In this document: piece after piece, positions 17,900 through 28,087 of the stretch
Layout of the letters: every line of letters starts with the position of its first letter
Position numbering within the stretch: position 1 is the stretch's first letter
DNA from: Microbacteriaceae bacterium X2B
Lineage (GTDB): Bacteria > Actinomycetota > Actinomycetes > Actinomycetales > Microbacteriaceae
Length of the DNA: 64,000 bases
Direction: 5' to 3'
Assembly: GCA_005502445.1 (NCBI GenBank)
Contig: SCPB01000001.1
Coordinates: forward strand, 1 to 64,000
Program-made: the position numbers and the translations under genes
Notes under the pieces: generated by a model
What the model saw: the letters and a program-made list of their open reading frames with translations, nothing else
The model's database searches: none
What the model was told of the DNA's origin: nothing

Positions 17900-20421
17900 G
17901 CGCCGGAACCCCTGCCCGCGTCGGGATCGTCGCGGTGTCTCACAGTCGCGCCCTCGCCGACGCGGCGCTCGCGCTCGCGATGCAGATGGTCGCAGGCGAC
18001 CCGCCGCCGCTCGCGATCGCCGCGGGCACCGACGACGGCGGCATCGGAACGGACGCCGTGCGGGTGTCGGAGGCGATCGTCGAGGCGAGCGAGGGGGCGG
18101 GTGTCGTCGTGCTCATGGATCTCGGCTCGGCCGTGCTGAGCGCGGAGATGGCGCTCGAGTTCCTCGCCGATCCTCAGATCGAGGTGCGGCTCGTCTCAGC
18201 CCCCTTCATCGAGGGGCTGCTCGCCGCCATCGTGCGCGCCGCGGGCGGTGCCGACCTCGATGCCGTCGCCCGCGAGGCGGAGGCGGCCCTCGCCCCCAAG
18301 ATCGAGCAGCTCGGCGGGCTCGCCGACCTCGGCGTCGCGGCCGACGGGTCCGCGTCGCTCGTCCCGTCGGCCGCGGCGGTCGCCGTCGCCGACGCCGACC
18401 TCGAGGCCGCCGCCGAGGCCGTCGTGCGGAATGTGGCGGGGCTGCACGCCCGGCCGGCGGCCGAGATCGCCGGTCTCGCCGCGCGGCACGCAGCCGAGGT
18501 CACGCTCCGCACCGACTCGAAGGGTCCGGTCTCGGCCGCGAGCCCGATCGGCATCGCCATCCTCGGCGCGGGCCCCGGGGTGCGGGTGACCATCGCCGCG
18601 CACGGGCCCGACGCAGCGACGGCGGCCGAGGCGGTGCGGGCCCTCATCGAGTCGGGGTTCGGGGAGGAGCTCGCCCCGGACCCGGTCCCCGGGCCGGGGG
18701 CGGCAGGGGAGACCGCGGCGACCGGCGTCGATCCGGTCGCGGCCGCACGCTCGGCTTCGGACGGGGGGCCGGGCGTCGGTACGGGTCCGCTCGGCGTCAG
18801 CTCGGGTCGAGTGGTCGGTCCCGTCGCGGTCATGACCCATTCGGCCCTCGAGCCCGAGGCCGGTGCTCGACTCGGCCCCGAGCAGCGCGACGAGGCTCGA
18901 GCCCGCTTGCGCCAGGCGATGCTCGACCTCGCCGCCGAGATGCACTCGAAGGCCGAGCGGCTCTCGGGACAGCGCCGCGAGGTGCTCATCGCGACGGCGG
19001 CGATCGCGGCCGATCCGGCGCTGCACGCCGCGGCGGAGGCCCTCGTGCGCGACGACGGGCTGTCGCCCGAGCGCGCCGTCTGGGTCGAGCTCGGCCGGAC
19101 TGTCGCGCAGTACCGCGAGCTCGGCGGTCGCATGGCCGAGCGCGTCACCGACCTCATCGACGTGCGCGACCGGATCATCGCCCGGCTCACGGGCGTCGAG
19201 CCGCCCGGCGTCCCCGAGCGCGACCACCCCTTCGTCCTCGTGGCCGACGACCTCGCGCCCGCAGACACCGTGGGCCTCGACCCCGAGCGCTGCCTCGCGA
19301 TCGTCACCGAGCAGGGCGGGCCGACCTCGCACACCGCGATCCTGGCCCGCGAGCTCGGGCTGCCCGCGATCGTCGGCGCGGCCGGGGCGACGGCGCTCGC
19401 CGAGGGGACCGTCGTGCTCGTCGACGGCGACACGGGAGAGCTCATCGCACAGCCGGACGAGCAGACCCGGGCGACGGCGACGGGCGTCATCACCCTGCCT
19501 CCGTTCGTCGGCCCGGGCGAGACGGCCGACGGCATCCGGATCGTTCTCGGCGCGAACGTCGGCGCCCCGCGCGACATCCGCCGCGCCGTCGAGCGCGGCG
19601 CCGAGGGGGTCGGCCTCTTCCGCACCGAGTTCTGCTTCCTCGACCGGGCGACCGAGCCGAGCATCGACGACCAGGTGGCCGCCTACCGCGAGGTCTTCGC
19701 CGCCTTCCCCGGCCAGCGCGTCGTCGTGCGCACGCTCGACGCCGGCAGCGACAAGCCCCTGCCCTTCCTCACCGCCGACGATGAGCCCAACCCCGCCCTC
19801 GGCGTGCGCGGCTACCGCACGGCGCGGCGCGATGCGCGCGTGCTCGACGACCAGCTCGCCGCGATCGCGCGAGCGGCCGATGCCGAATCGGCGGATGCCT
19901 GGGTCATGGCGCCCATGATCGCGACGGTCGCCGAGGCGGCCGAGTTCGCCGCGCGCGCTCGCGCCGCCGGACTGCGAACGGTCGGGGTCATGATCGAGAC
20001 ACCGGCCGCGGCCATGGTCGCCGACGAGCTGTGCGCCGCCGTCGACTTCGTCAGCATCGGCACCAACGACCTCTCGCAGTACACGATGGCCGCCGACCGC
20101 ATGTCGGGCGAGCTCGCGCACCTCGCCGACCCGTGGCAGCCCTCGGTGCTGCGCATGATCCGACTCATCGGCGAGGCGGGCCGCCGCACCGGCACCCCCG
20201 TCGGCGTGTGCGGCGAGGCCGCCGCCGACCCCGCCCTCGCCCCGGTCCTCGTGGGGCTCGGCGCGTCGAGCCTCTCGATGGCGGCGCGTGCGATCACCGC
20301 GGTCGGCGGCGTCGTCGGCGCGGCGACCCACGCGCAGTGCCGCGCCGCTGCCGAGGCGGCGTGCGCGGCGACCGACCCCGCCTGCGCGCGCGCGGCGGCG
20401 CGGGAGGCGCTGCGGGCCTGA
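17896..20421 (+). CDS. dhaM: DhaM-HPr-enzyme I fusion phosphotransferase
   Basis: An 841-residue multiphosphoryl-transfer protein. Residues about 5-130 are the mannose-type EIIA-like DhaM domain (phospho-His in VAVSHSRALAD, about 16). Residues about 175-255 are an HPr domain with GLHARPA (His about 184). The rest is a complete enzyme I, with the phospho-His in GGPTSHTAIL (about 479) and an intact PEP-binding barrel (VGLFRTEF, GTNDLSQYTMAADRM, GVCGEAAADP). Escherichia coli DhaM has a truncated EI, whereas here the chain PEP-EI-HPr-DhaM could run within one polypeptide. Whether it also phosphorylates free HPr or sugar PTS proteins is unknown. It overlaps dhaL by 4 nt. Confidence 0.93.
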   Translation: MSAGTPARVGIVAVSHSRALADAALALAMQMVAGDPPPLAIAAGTDDGGIGTDAVRVSEAIVEASEGAGVVVLMDLGSAVLSAEMALEFLADPQIEVRLVSAPFIEGLLAAIVRAAGGADLDAVAREAEAALAPKIEQLGGLADLGVAADGSASLVPSAAAVAVADADLEAAAEAVVRNVAGLHARPAAEIAGLAARHAAEVTLRTDSKGPVSAASPIGIAILGAGPGVRVTIAAHGPDAATAAEAVRALIESGFGEELAPDPVPGPGAAGETAATGVDPVAAARSASDGGPGVGTGPLGVSSGRVVGPVAVMTHSALEPEAGARLGPEQRDEARARLRQAMLDLAAEMHSKAERLSGQRREVLIATAAIAADPALHAAAEALVRDDGLSPERAVWVELGRTVAQYRELGGRMAERVTDLIDVRDRIIARLTGVEPPGVPERDHPFVLVADDLAPADTVGLDPERCLAIVTEQGGPTSHTAILARELGLPAIVGAAGATALAEGTVVLVDGDTGELIAQPDEQTRATATGVITLPPFVGPGETADGIRIVLGANVGAPRDIRRAVERGAEGVGLFRTEFCFLDRATEPSIDDQVAAYREVFAAFPGQRVVVRTLDAGSDKPLPFLTADDEPNPALGVRGYRTARRDARVLDDQLAAIARAADAESADAWVMAPMIATVAEAAEFAARARAAGLRTVGVMIETPAAAMVADELCAAVDFVSIGTNDLSQYTMAADRMSGELAHLADPWQPSVLRMIRLIGEAGRRTGTPVGVCGEAAADPALAPVLVGLGASSLSMAARAITAVGGVVGAATHAQCRAAAEAACAATDPACARAAAREALRA

Positions 20422-20447
20422 GCGGCGCGGGTAGGCTCGCCCCCGTC

Positions 20448-21677
20448 ATGAACCGCCGATCGACGATCCTGTTCTCCGCGCTGGAGGCGATCCTCGTGGT
20501 CGGTATCGGCATCGGAATCCCGCTCAGCCTGCTGACGCTCATGTGGGCGCTGCAGTTCGGCTTCCAGCTCGACTGGCTCGTGTTCTGGCGGGCCGCCGTC
20601 GACATCTGGGCCATCGGACACGGGGCCGACGTCACCGTCACGATCGACCCGGCGACCGCCCTCGCGCTCGGCGTCGACGGCGTCGCCGAGCCCTTCCCCG
20701 TGACGCTCGCGCTGCTCGGCTTCGCGGCGCTCACCCTGCTGGCCGGGTGGCAGATGGGGCGTCGATCCCGCGACGAGCGTCACCACCTGCTCGGCGCCGT
20801 CGTCGCCGTGGGCGGAATCCTCGTCGTCTCGGCGCTCGCGGCGCTCAGCGCGAGCCACCCCTCGGCGCTCCTCGCACGGGGGCAGACGGCCGTGTTCCCC
20901 GCCCTCGTCTTCGCCCTCGGCCTCGCGCTCGGGTCCGCGGGCGGGTCGAACCCGGCGCGCGAGCGATGGCGCGCGCTCATCGACGAGCTGCCCGGCCTCG
21001 TGATCGGAGTCGGCGGTGCCGGCCTGCGGGCGGGCCTCGGCACCGTCGCGACCGTCGTCGGTGCCGCGGGCGTCGTCACCGCTGCAGCGCTCGTCCTCGG
21101 CTACGGGCAGGTGATCGCGCTCTACGAGAGCGTGCAGGCCGACGTGCTCGGCGGCATCGTGCTCACCACGGGGCAGCTCGCGCTCATCCCGACCGTCGTG
21201 CTCTGGTCGGCGGCCTGGCTCATCGGCCCGGGGTTCGCGCTCGGCGCCGGGTCGACGATCTCGCCGCTCGGCACGACGGTCGGTCCGCTGCCGGCGATCC
21301 CGCTGCTCGGGGCGCTGCCGGCGGGCGAGGCGAGCCCGGGGTTCCTCGTGCTCCTCGTCCCGGTGATCGCCGCCTTCGTCGCGGGCATCGCCGTGCGGCC
21401 GCGGCTGATCGGCGAACTGCGCGAGGGGCAGCGGCCGCACGGCTGGGCGCTCGCGACCGCGGTCGTCGCCGGGCTCGTGGCGGGCATCCTCGCCGCGTTC
21501 CTCGCCGGGATCGCCGCCGGATCGGCGGGGCCCGGCCGCCTCGCCGTCGTCGGCCCCGATCCGGTCGCCGTCGGCCTCTGGATGCTCGCCGAGACGGTCA
21601 TCGGCGCCGCGCTCGGGCTGCTCGCCGGGGGAGTGCGGGTCACTCGGCAGTCGGCCGCTCATCCGCGCAGCGAGTAG
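20448..21677 (+). CDS. DUF6350-like multi-pass membrane protein
   Basis: A 409-residue protein with about ten hydrophobic segments and few charged loops. It matches the actinobacterial membrane family found just upstream of purN (DUF6350), here identified from context, size and the repeated small-residue helices (LGTTVGPLPAIPLLGALPAGE). Function is unknown; neighbourhood with purine genes is conserved but not explained. A TAGGCT -10 precedes the ATG by 10 nt, so it has its own promoter. Confidence 0.75.
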   Translation: MNRRSTILFSALEAILVVGIGIGIPLSLLTLMWALQFGFQLDWLVFWRAAVDIWAIGHGADVTVTIDPATALALGVDGVAEPFPVTLALLGFAALTLLAGWQMGRRSRDERHHLLGAVVAVGGILVVSALAALSASHPSALLARGQTAVFPALVFALGLALGSAGGSNPARERWRALIDELPGLVIGVGGAGLRAGLGTVATVVGAAGVVTAAALVLGYGQVIALYESVQADVLGGIVLTTGQLALIPTVVLWSAAWLIGPGFALGAGSTISPLGTTVGPLPAIPLLGALPAGEASPGFLVLLVPVIAAFVAGIAVRPRLIGELREGQRPHGWALATAVVAGLVAGILAAFLAGIAAGSAGPGRLAVVGPDPVAVGLWMLAETVIGAALGLLAGGVRVTRQSAAHPRSE

Positions 21678-21686
21678 CCTGGGAGG

Positions 21687-22271
21687 GTGCTGCGGGTCGT
21701 CGTGCTGATCTCGGGCGGCGGGTCGAACCTGCGCGCTCTGCTCGAGGCGTCGGCGCACGCCGACTACCCCGCGCACGTCGTCGCGATCGGCGCCGATCGC
21801 GACGCCGAAGGCCTCGCGCACGCCGAGTTCTTCGGAATCCCCTCCTTCTCGGTGCCGTACAGCTCGTTCCCCTCACGCGAGGCGTGGGGCGACGAGCTGC
21901 TCGAGCAGATCCGCGAGTGGCAGCCCGACCTCGTCGTGCTGAGCGGGCTCATGCGCCTGCTGCCGGCGAACGTCGTCGAGGCGCTCGCGCCCATGATCAT
22001 CAACACGCACCCCGCCTACCTGCCCGAGTTCCCGGGCGCGCACGGCGTGCGCGACGCGCTCGCCGCGGGCGTCGAGCAGACCGGCGCGAGCGTCATCGTC
22101 GTCGACGCCGGGGTCGACTCGGGGCCGATCCTCGCCCAGGAGCGCGTGCCCGTGCTGCCCGGCGACACCGAGCGCAGCCTGCACGAGCGCATCAAGCCCG
22201 TCGAGCGGCGCCTGCTCATCGACGTCGTGCGCGACATCGCCACGGGCGCGATCGACCTGCATCGCCTCTAG
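21687..22271 (+). CDS. purN: Phosphoribosylglycinamide formyltransferase
   Basis: A 194-residue GAR transformylase using 10-formyl-THF for the third step of IMP synthesis. N-terminal [18 protein letters not shown] is the phosphate-binding loop. Catalytic residues are in [14 protein letters not shown] (Asn and His) and [10 protein letters not shown] (Asp). The GTG is preceded at 6 nt by a TAGCCT -10, suggesting a leaderless transcript from within the end of the upstream gene. purH follows 39 nt downstream. Confidence 0.96.
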   Translation: MLRVVVLISGGGSNLRALLEASAHADYPAHVVAIGADRDAEGLAHAEFFGIPSFSVPYSSFPSREAWGDELLEQIREWQPDLVVLSGLMRLLPANVVEALAPMIINTHPAYLPEFPGAHGVRDALAAGVEQTGASVIVVDAGVDSGPILAQERVPVLPGDTERSLHERIKPVERRLLIDVVRDIATGAIDLHRL

Positions 22272-22310
22272 AACCGCATCCTCCGCCCCCGACACCCCAG
22301 GAGCATCCCC

Positions 22311-23906
22311 ATGGCCGGCCCCGCGCACGACCCCGCCTCGTACCGCCACCGCGACGCCGTCCCCGTGCGCCGCGCGCTGCTGAGCGTGAGCGACAAGACC
22401 GGCCTCCTCGAGCTCGCCGCGGCGCTCGCCGGCGCGGGCGTCGAGATCGTGTCGACCGGCTCGACCGCCTCGACGATCGCCGCCGCGGGGCACCCCGTCA
22501 CCGAGGTCGCGAGCGTCACCGGATTCGCCGAGACCCTCGACGGGCGTGTCAAGACGCTGCACCCGAGCGTGCACGCGGGGATCCTCGCCGACCTGCGTCT
22601 CGAGAGCCACGAGCGGCAGCTCGCCGAGCTCGGCATCGCCGCCTTCGACCTCGTCGTCGTGAGCCTCTACCCCTTCGTCGAGACCGTCGCGAGCGGAGCC
22701 GAGGGCGACGCGGTCGTCGAGCAGATCGACATCGGCGGGCCGGCGATGGTGCGCGCCGCGGCGAAGAACCACGCCAACGTCGCGATCATCGTCGACCCGG
22801 CCGACTACGTCATGATCACCAAGGCGCTCACTCTCGGCGGCACGACGCTCGCGCAGCGCCAGCGCTTCGCCGCGAAGGCCTTCGCGCACACCGCCGCCTA
22901 CGACACCGCGGTCGCCGGCTGGTTCGCCGACACCCTCGGCGTGCGCGCCGAGCACCCGGCGCACGACGGCAGCCCCGCGACCGTCGACGTGCACGCGACC
23001 CTGCAGCAGGTGCTGCGCTACGGCGAGAACAGCCACCAGCCGGCCGCGCTCTACCGAGTGGACGGCGCCCAGGGCATCGCGCACGCGCGCCAGCTGCACG
23101 GCAAGGAGATGTCGTACAACAACTACGTGGATGCCGACGCCGCCGTGCGCGCCGCCTACGACCACGAGGCTGCCGCCGTCGCGATCATCAAGCACGCGAA
23201 CCCCTGCGGCATCGCCGTGGGGCTGACGATCGCCGAGGCCCACGGCGCCGCCCACGCCTGCGACCCCGTGTCGGCCTTCGGCGGGGTCATCGCCGCTAAC
23301 CGCGTCATCACGGCCGAGGCGGCCGAGTCGATCGCGCCCATCTTCACCGAGGTCGTCGTGGCGCCGGGCTTCGAGCCCGAGGCGCTCGAGGTGCTGAGCC
23401 GCAAGAAGAACATCCGCCTGCTGCAGCTGCCCGCCGGCTTCGCCCTGCCCGAGGTCGAGCTGCGCCAGGTGAGCGGTGGCCTCCTCCGGCAGCAGGCCGA
23501 CCACCGCTTCGCGCCCGCCTCCGAATGGACGCTCGCGAGCGGCGAGCCCGCCGACGAGGAGACCCTCGCCGATCTCGAGTTCGCATGGCGGGCGTGCCGC
23601 GCTGTGAAGTCGAACGCGATCCTGCTCGCCGCGGGAGGGGCATCCGTGGGCGTCGGCATGGGGCAGGTCAACCGCGTCGACTCGTGCCACCTCGCAGTGA
23701 CGCGTGCCGGCGAGCGGGCGCGCGGCTCGGTCGCGGCCTCGGATGCCTTCTTCCCCTTCGCCGATGGGTTGCAGGTGCTCATCGACGCGGGCGTGCGCGC
23801 GGTCGTGCAGCCCGGCGGCTCGGTGCGCGACGAGGAGGTCGTCGCGGCGGCTGCGGCGGCGGGCGTGACGATGTACCTCACGGGCGAGCGGCACTTCTTC
23901 CACTAG
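22311..23906 (+). CDS. purH: Bifunctional AICAR transformylase/IMP cyclohydrolase
   Basis: Performs the last two steps of IMP synthesis. The 531-residue protein starts with an MGS-like cyclohydrolase domain ([33 protein letters not shown]) and continues with the AICARFT domain, including the Lys-His catalytic motif in [12 protein letters not shown] and the C-terminal [16 protein letters not shown] lies 7 nt before the ATG. It is complete and near-canonical in length. A small hairpin (23923-23939) lies downstream. Confidence 0.97.
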   Translation: MAGPAHDPASYRHRDAVPVRRALLSVSDKTGLLELAAALAGAGVEIVSTGSTASTIAAAGHPVTEVASVTGFAETLDGRVKTLHPSVHAGILADLRLESHERQLAELGIAAFDLVVVSLYPFVETVASGAEGDAVVEQIDIGGPAMVRAAAKNHANVAIIVDPADYVMITKALTLGGTTLAQRQRFAAKAFAHTAAYDTAVAGWFADTLGVRAEHPAHDGSPATVDVHATLQQVLRYGENSHQPAALYRVDGAQGIAHARQLHGKEMSYNNYVDADAAVRAAYDHEAAAVAIIKHANPCGIAVGLTIAEAHGAAHACDPVSAFGGVIAANRVITAEAAESIAPIFTEVVVAPGFEPEALEVLSRKKNIRLLQLPAGFALPEVELRQVSGGLLRQQADHRFAPASEWTLASGEPADEETLADLEFAWRACRAVKSNAILLAAGGASVGVGMGQVNRVDSCHLAVTRAGERARGSVAASDAFFPFADGLQVLIDAGVRAVVQPGGSVRDEEVVAAAAAAGVTMYLTGERHFFH

Positions 23907-23941
23907 GAAGAGGCACGGCGCGCCGGGCTCGCAGCCCGGTG

Positions 23942-24014
23942 TCGACAATCCCTCGGCGTCGGGTCTAGGCTGGAAGGCTCTGCTGCGGCCGCGCCCGATC
24001 AGGCGCGGCCGCAG
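23942..24014 (+). promoter_or_regulatory. Promoter and leader hairpin of the ABC exporter operon
   Basis: TCGACA (23942-23947) and TAGGCT (23966-23971) form a -35/-10 pair with 18-bp spacing. About 12 nt into the predicted transcript is a perfect 13-bp stem (CTGCGGCCGCGCC, 23983-23995, pairing with 24002-24014; loop 23996-24001). The predicted leader is about 140 nt long, unusual in a window where most mRNAs look leaderless, and also holds two copies of CATCCGCCACCAG (24028-24053). A regulatory role is inference. Confidence 0.5.
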
Positions 24015-24116
24015 CCCGGCACCGCACCATCCGCCACCAGCATCCGCCACCAGCACGCGGCATCCGCCGTATCGATGCGCGCCCCGACACGATCGGGGCC
24101 GCCGCTAGAGGACCCC

Positions 24117-26039
24117 ATGTCGACGACGCAGCACGACCGACCCCGCTTGAGCACGGCCCGGGCCATCGCCCGGCTGTACCCCTACGCGAAGCCGGCGATG
24201 CCGCGCATCTACCTCGGCATGGTCGCGGCGCTCCTTGCGGGGCTCGTCGCCCTCGGCATCCCGCTCGTGCTGCAGCAGCTCGTCGACGGACCGCTCTCCT
24301 CGGGCTCGGCCGAGGCTATCGTGCCCGCGGTGCTCCTCGTGCTCGTGCTCGGCGTGCTCGAGGCCGTCATGATCGCGCTGCGCCGCTGGTTCGTGCTGAC
24401 GCCCGGCACCCACATCGAGGCGCGCATGCGCAACGGTCTCTACGCGAAGCTGCAAGACCTGCCGGTCGCCTTCCACGACCGCTGGCAGTCGGGCCAGCTG
24501 CTCTCGCGCGCCGTGAGCGACCTCAACCTCATCCGGCGCTGGATCTCGTTCGGCCTCGTGCTGCTCGTCGTCAACATCGTCACGATCGTCATCGGCTTCG
24601 CCGTGCTCGTGTACTGGAACCTCTGGCTCGGCCTGCTCTTCTTCGCCTGCTCGGCCCCGCTGTGGGTCTACGGGTTCCTGTTCGAGAAGAAGTACTCCGT
24701 CGTCGCCCGCCGTGCCCAGGACCAGCAGGGCGACCTCGCGACCGCGGTCGAGGAGAGCGTGCACGGCATCCGCGTGCTCAAGGCCTTCGGTCGCGGCAAG
24801 CACTCGCTGCTGAAGTTCGCCGACCAGGCCGAGCTGCTGCGCTCGACCGAGATCGAGAAGGCGCGTGCGATCGCCGGCATCTGGTTCTGGCTCATCCTGA
24901 TCCCCGACGTCGCGTTCGCGCTCTGCCTCCTCGGCGGCGTGGGGCTCGCGGCGGCGGGCGAGATCAGCGTCGGCGAGCTGCTCGCGTTCTTCGCCACGGC
25001 CACGGTGCTGCGGTTCCCCGTCGAGTCGATCGGGTTCCTGCTCGCCATGACGTACGACACGCGCTCGGCGACCGACCGCTTCTTCGAGGTCATGGACGAG
25101 GTCAACGCGATCACCGACCCGGAGCATCCTCGTTCGATCGCCGCTCCCGAGGGGCGGCTGACGTTCGAGAACGTGGTGTTCCGATACCAGGATGCCCCCG
25201 CCGACCGTCCGGGAACCCTCGACGGCATCGATCTCACCCTCGAGCCCGGCGAGACCATGGCGCTCGTCGGCATCACGGGCAGCGGCAAGACGACGCTCAC
25301 CGCGCTCGCGACGCGCCTGTACGACGTCACGAGCGGGCGCGTGCTGCTCGACGGCGTCGACATCCGCGACCTGTCGCGCGAGGAGCTGCGCCGCCACATC
25401 GCGATGGCGTTCGAGGACGCGACGCTCTTCTCGGCGAGCGTGCGCGACAACGTGCTGCTCGGCCGACCCGACCTCACCGAGAGCGACGACCCGACCGTGC
25501 GCGCCGAGGCCGACCGCGTGCTCGCCGAGGCGCTCGACATCGCGCAGGCCGACTTCGTGCACCGCCTGCCCGACGGCGTCGACACGACCGTGGGGGAGGA
25601 GGGGCTGAGCCTCTCCGGCGGCCAGCGGCAGCGTCTCGCGCTCGCGCGCGCCGTCGCCGCGCGCCCCGCCGTGCTCGTGCTCGACGACCCGCTCTCGGCG
25701 CTCGACGTCGACACCGAGGCGCTCGTCGAGGCGGCGCTGCGCCGGGTGCTCGCGACGACGACCGGCCTCATCGTCGCGCACCGACCGTCGACCGTGCAGA
25801 TGGCCGACCGCGTCGCCCTCCTGCAGGAGGGGCGCATCACCGACGTCGGCACCCACAGCGAGCTGCTCAAGCGCAGCGAGCACTACCGCTACGTCATCTC
25901 GTCGCTCGAGGACGAGGAGCTCGCCCAGACCGAGCGCGAGGATCGCGAGCTCAAGCTCGCCGAGGAGGAGGGTCGGCGCCGCGAGGCCGTCGACCGCGAG
26001 TCGCGCGTCATCGAGCGCGACGGGGAGGTCAAGCGATGA
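24117..26039 (+). CDS. ABC exporter, half-transporter with degenerate catalytic site
   Basis: A 640-residue type IV exporter half: six transmembrane helices in the first 320 residues, then an ATPase domain with Walker [11 protein letters not shown], signature [13 protein letters not shown] and Walker [13 protein letters not shown]. The catalytic glutamate after Walker B is Asp (LDDP instead of LDEA), as in the degenerate subunit of heterodimeric exporters. A charged C-terminal tail follows. AGAGGA lies 5-6 nt before the ATG. The stop overlaps the start of the partner subunit (ATGA). Substrate unknown; lipid or drug export is possible. Confidence 0.93.
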   Translation: MSTTQHDRPRLSTARAIARLYPYAKPAMPRIYLGMVAALLAGLVALGIPLVLQQLVDGPLSSGSAEAIVPAVLLVLVLGVLEAVMIALRRWFVLTPGTHIEARMRNGLYAKLQDLPVAFHDRWQSGQLLSRAVSDLNLIRRWISFGLVLLVVNIVTIVIGFAVLVYWNLWLGLLFFACSAPLWVYGFLFEKKYSVVARRAQDQQGDLATAVEESVHGIRVLKAFGRGKHSLLKFADQAELLRSTEIEKARAIAGIWFWLILIPDVAFALCLLGGVGLAAAGEISVGELLAFFATATVLRFPVESIGFLLAMTYDTRSATDRFFEVMDEVNAITDPEHPRSIAAPEGRLTFENVVFRYQDAPADRPGTLDGIDLTLEPGETMALVGITGSGKTTLTALATRLYDVTSGRVLLDGVDIRDLSREELRRHIAMAFEDATLFSASVRDNVLLGRPDLTESDDPTVRAEADRVLAEALDIAQADFVHRLPDGVDTTVGEEGLSLSGGQRQRLALARAVAARPAVLVLDDPLSALDVDTEALVEAALRRVLATTTGLIVAHRPSTVQMADRVALLQEGRITDVGTHSELLKRSEHYRYVISSLEDEELAQTEREDRELKLAEEEGRRREAVDRESRVIERDGEVKR

Positions 26040-27844
26040 GCGTCACCGGTGTCGAGGGCGAGGAGAGAGACGACTTCTCGAAGGCCGAGTCGCGGCAGAT
26101 GCGCCGCCGCTCGCTGCACCTGCTCGGCTCGCTCGTGCGCCCCGTGCGCGGCCGGGTCTTCGCGACGATGGGCGTCATCGTGCTGTCGACCGCGCTGCAG
26201 GTCGCGGGGCCCGCGCTCATCGCGGCGGGCATCAACCGCGGTCTGCCGGCGCTGCAGGGGCAGGGCGACTGGATGCCCGTGGCTCTCATCGTGGGCGCGT
26301 ACCTGCTGACCGGCGTGGCCGGGGCGAGCTTCATCGCGCTGTTCCAGGTGATGTCGGCGCGCTTGAGCCAGGCGATCCTCATCGACCTGCGGAAGCGCGT
26401 GTTCCTCCACACCCAGCGGCTGTCGCTCGAGTTCCACGAGTCGTACACCTCGGGGCGCATCATCGCGCGGCAGACGAGCGACCTCGACTCGATCCGCGAG
26501 CTGCTCGACTCGGGGCTCACGCAGCTCGTCTCGGGTGCGCTCTACATGGGCTTCACGGCGGCGGCGCTCGTGCTGCTCGACCCCACCTCGGGCCTCGTGC
26601 TCGCGGTCGCGCTCATCCCGCTCATCGCGCTCACGCGGTGGTTCCAGGTGCGATCGCAGAAGCTCTTCCGGCAGACGCGCGTGGCCTCCGCGCGCCTCAT
26701 CGTCCAGTTCGTCGAGACGATGACGGGCATCCGCGCCGTCAAGGCGTTCAGGAAGGAGAGCCGCAACGAGAAGCACTTCGGCGGCCTCGTCGAGGACTAC
26801 CGGCACGCCAACGCGCGCGTCATCCAGGTCTTCGGCATCTTCGACCCCGGGCTCGTGCTCATCGGCAACATCACGGTCGCCGCGGTGCTGCTCGTCGGGG
26901 CGTTCCGGATCATCGAGGGCGACCTGCTCATCGGCTCGCTGCTCGGCATCGTGCTCTACACCCGTCGGTTCTTCGACCCGGCGGAGGAGATGGCGATGTT
27001 CTACAACTCGTACCAGTCGGCCGCCGCCGCGCTCGAGAAGATCTCGGGCGTGCTGGAGGAGAAGCCCTCGGTGCCCGACCCCACGACGCCGATCGACCTG
27101 TGGAAGGCGCGCGGCGGCGTGCACTTCGACCAGGTGCGCTTCTCGTACAACGACGACTCGGTCGTGCTGCCGCGCCTCGAGCTGACCATCCCGGCCGGGC
27201 AGACGATCGCGCTCGTCGGCACGACGGGAGCCGGCAAGTCGACGCTCGCGAAGCTCATCGCGCGCTTCTACGATCCGACCGAGGGCGCGGTGACGCTCGA
27301 CGGCGTCGACCTGCGCAAGCTGCACCCGAAGGATCTGCGACGCGCGATCGTCATGGTCACGCAGGAGGCGTACCTGTTCTCGGGCACGGTCGCCGACAAC
27401 ATCGCGCTCGGGAAGCCCGGGGCGACGCGCGACGAGATCATCTCCGCCGCGCGCGCGGTGGGCGCGCACGAGTTCATCGAGTCGCTCCCCGACGGGTACG
27501 ACACCGACGTCAACAAGCGCGGCGGCCGCGTCTCGGCGGGGCAGCGGCAGCTGATCTCGTTCGCGCGGGCGTTCCTCGCCGACCCGGTCGTGCTGATCCT
27601 CGACGAGGCGACGGCGTCGCTCGACATCCCGAGCGAGCGGCTCGTGCAGCTCGGCCTGCAGACGCTGCTCGCCGACCGCACCGCCGTGATCATCGCCCAC
27701 CGGCTCTCGACCGTCGCGATCGCCGACCGCGTGCTCGTCATGGAGCACGGCGAGGTCATCGAGGACGGCACGCCGGCCGAGCTCATCGCGGGGTCGGGGA
27801 AGTTCGCGCAGCTGCACGCCGCCTGGCGCGAGTCGCTCGTCTGA
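26036..27844 (+). CDS. ABC exporter, partner half-transporter
   Basis: A 602-residue half-transporter with six transmembrane helices and an ATPase domain: Walker [14 protein letters not shown], signature [13 protein letters not shown] and Walker [14 protein letters not shown] with the catalytic Glu intact. The signature motif deviates (VSAGQ rather than LSGGQ), so the composite site built from this signature and the partner's P-loop is probably the weak one, while the other site uses the partner's canonical LSGGQ and this Glu. It is translationally coupled to the upstream half. Confidence 0.94.
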   Translation: MSVTGVEGEERDDFSKAESRQMRRRSLHLLGSLVRPVRGRVFATMGVIVLSTALQVAGPALIAAGINRGLPALQGQGDWMPVALIVGAYLLTGVAGASFIALFQVMSARLSQAILIDLRKRVFLHTQRLSLEFHESYTSGRIIARQTSDLDSIRELLDSGLTQLVSGALYMGFTAAALVLLDPTSGLVLAVALIPLIALTRWFQVRSQKLFRQTRVASARLIVQFVETMTGIRAVKAFRKESRNEKHFGGLVEDYRHANARVIQVFGIFDPGLVLIGNITVAAVLLVGAFRIIEGDLLIGSLLGIVLYTRRFFDPAEEMAMFYNSYQSAAAALEKISGVLEEKPSVPDPTTPIDLWKARGGVHFDQVRFSYNDDSVVLPRLELTIPAGQTIALVGTTGAGKSTLAKLIARFYDPTEGAVTLDGVDLRKLHPKDLRRAIVMVTQEAYLFSGTVADNIALGKPGATRDEIISAARAVGAHEFIESLPDGYDTDVNKRGGRVSAGQRQLISFARAFLADPVVLILDEATASLDIPSERLVQLGLQTLLADRTAVIIAHRLSTVAIADRVLVMEHGEVIEDGTPAELIAGSGKFAQLHAAWRESLV

Positions 27845-27927
27845 GGGCTGCTGCGCCGCGCGCGCCGCGCCCGCGCCGCCTGCGCCGCGCCCGCGCGGCC
27901 CGCGCTGTCCGCCCGCGGTTCGCCAAT

Positions 27928-27987
27928 TCACACGGAAAGCGGCACGTCGCACGGGAACAGGCGTGCGAGGTGAGGCTTTCCGTGTGA
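27928..27987. repeat. Two-tier inverted repeat downstream of the ABC operon
   Basis: Outer arms TCACACGGAAAGC (27928-27940) and GCTTTCCGTGTGA (27975-27987) are perfectly complementary. A second pair lies inside, TCGCACG (27947-27953) and CGTGCGA (27962-27968). It sits between convergent genes in a 243-bp gap that otherwise holds only a GC-rich repetitive stretch (27845-27905). It may terminate both transcripts but lacks a T-tract. Confidence 0.6.
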
Positions 27988-28087
27988 GTAAGGTGCAGTC
28001 CCTGCTCAGCGCTCGAGCATGCAACCACGCGAGCGCGCGGGCGTGCTGACACTCGGGCGTGCGACTGCGTGTGCGGGCGACCGCGCG

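Noticed and set aside
18196-20331. Long minus-strand open frame opposite dhaM (711 codons)
   Set aside because: Typical shadow frame of a high-GC gene: its product is Gly/Arg/His-rich and repetitive, while dhaM has three clear functional domains.
24028-24053. Tandem CATCCGCCACCAG repeats as a possible CRISPR or minisatellite
   Set aside because: Only two copies with no unique spacers; no CRISPR array is present anywhere in the window.
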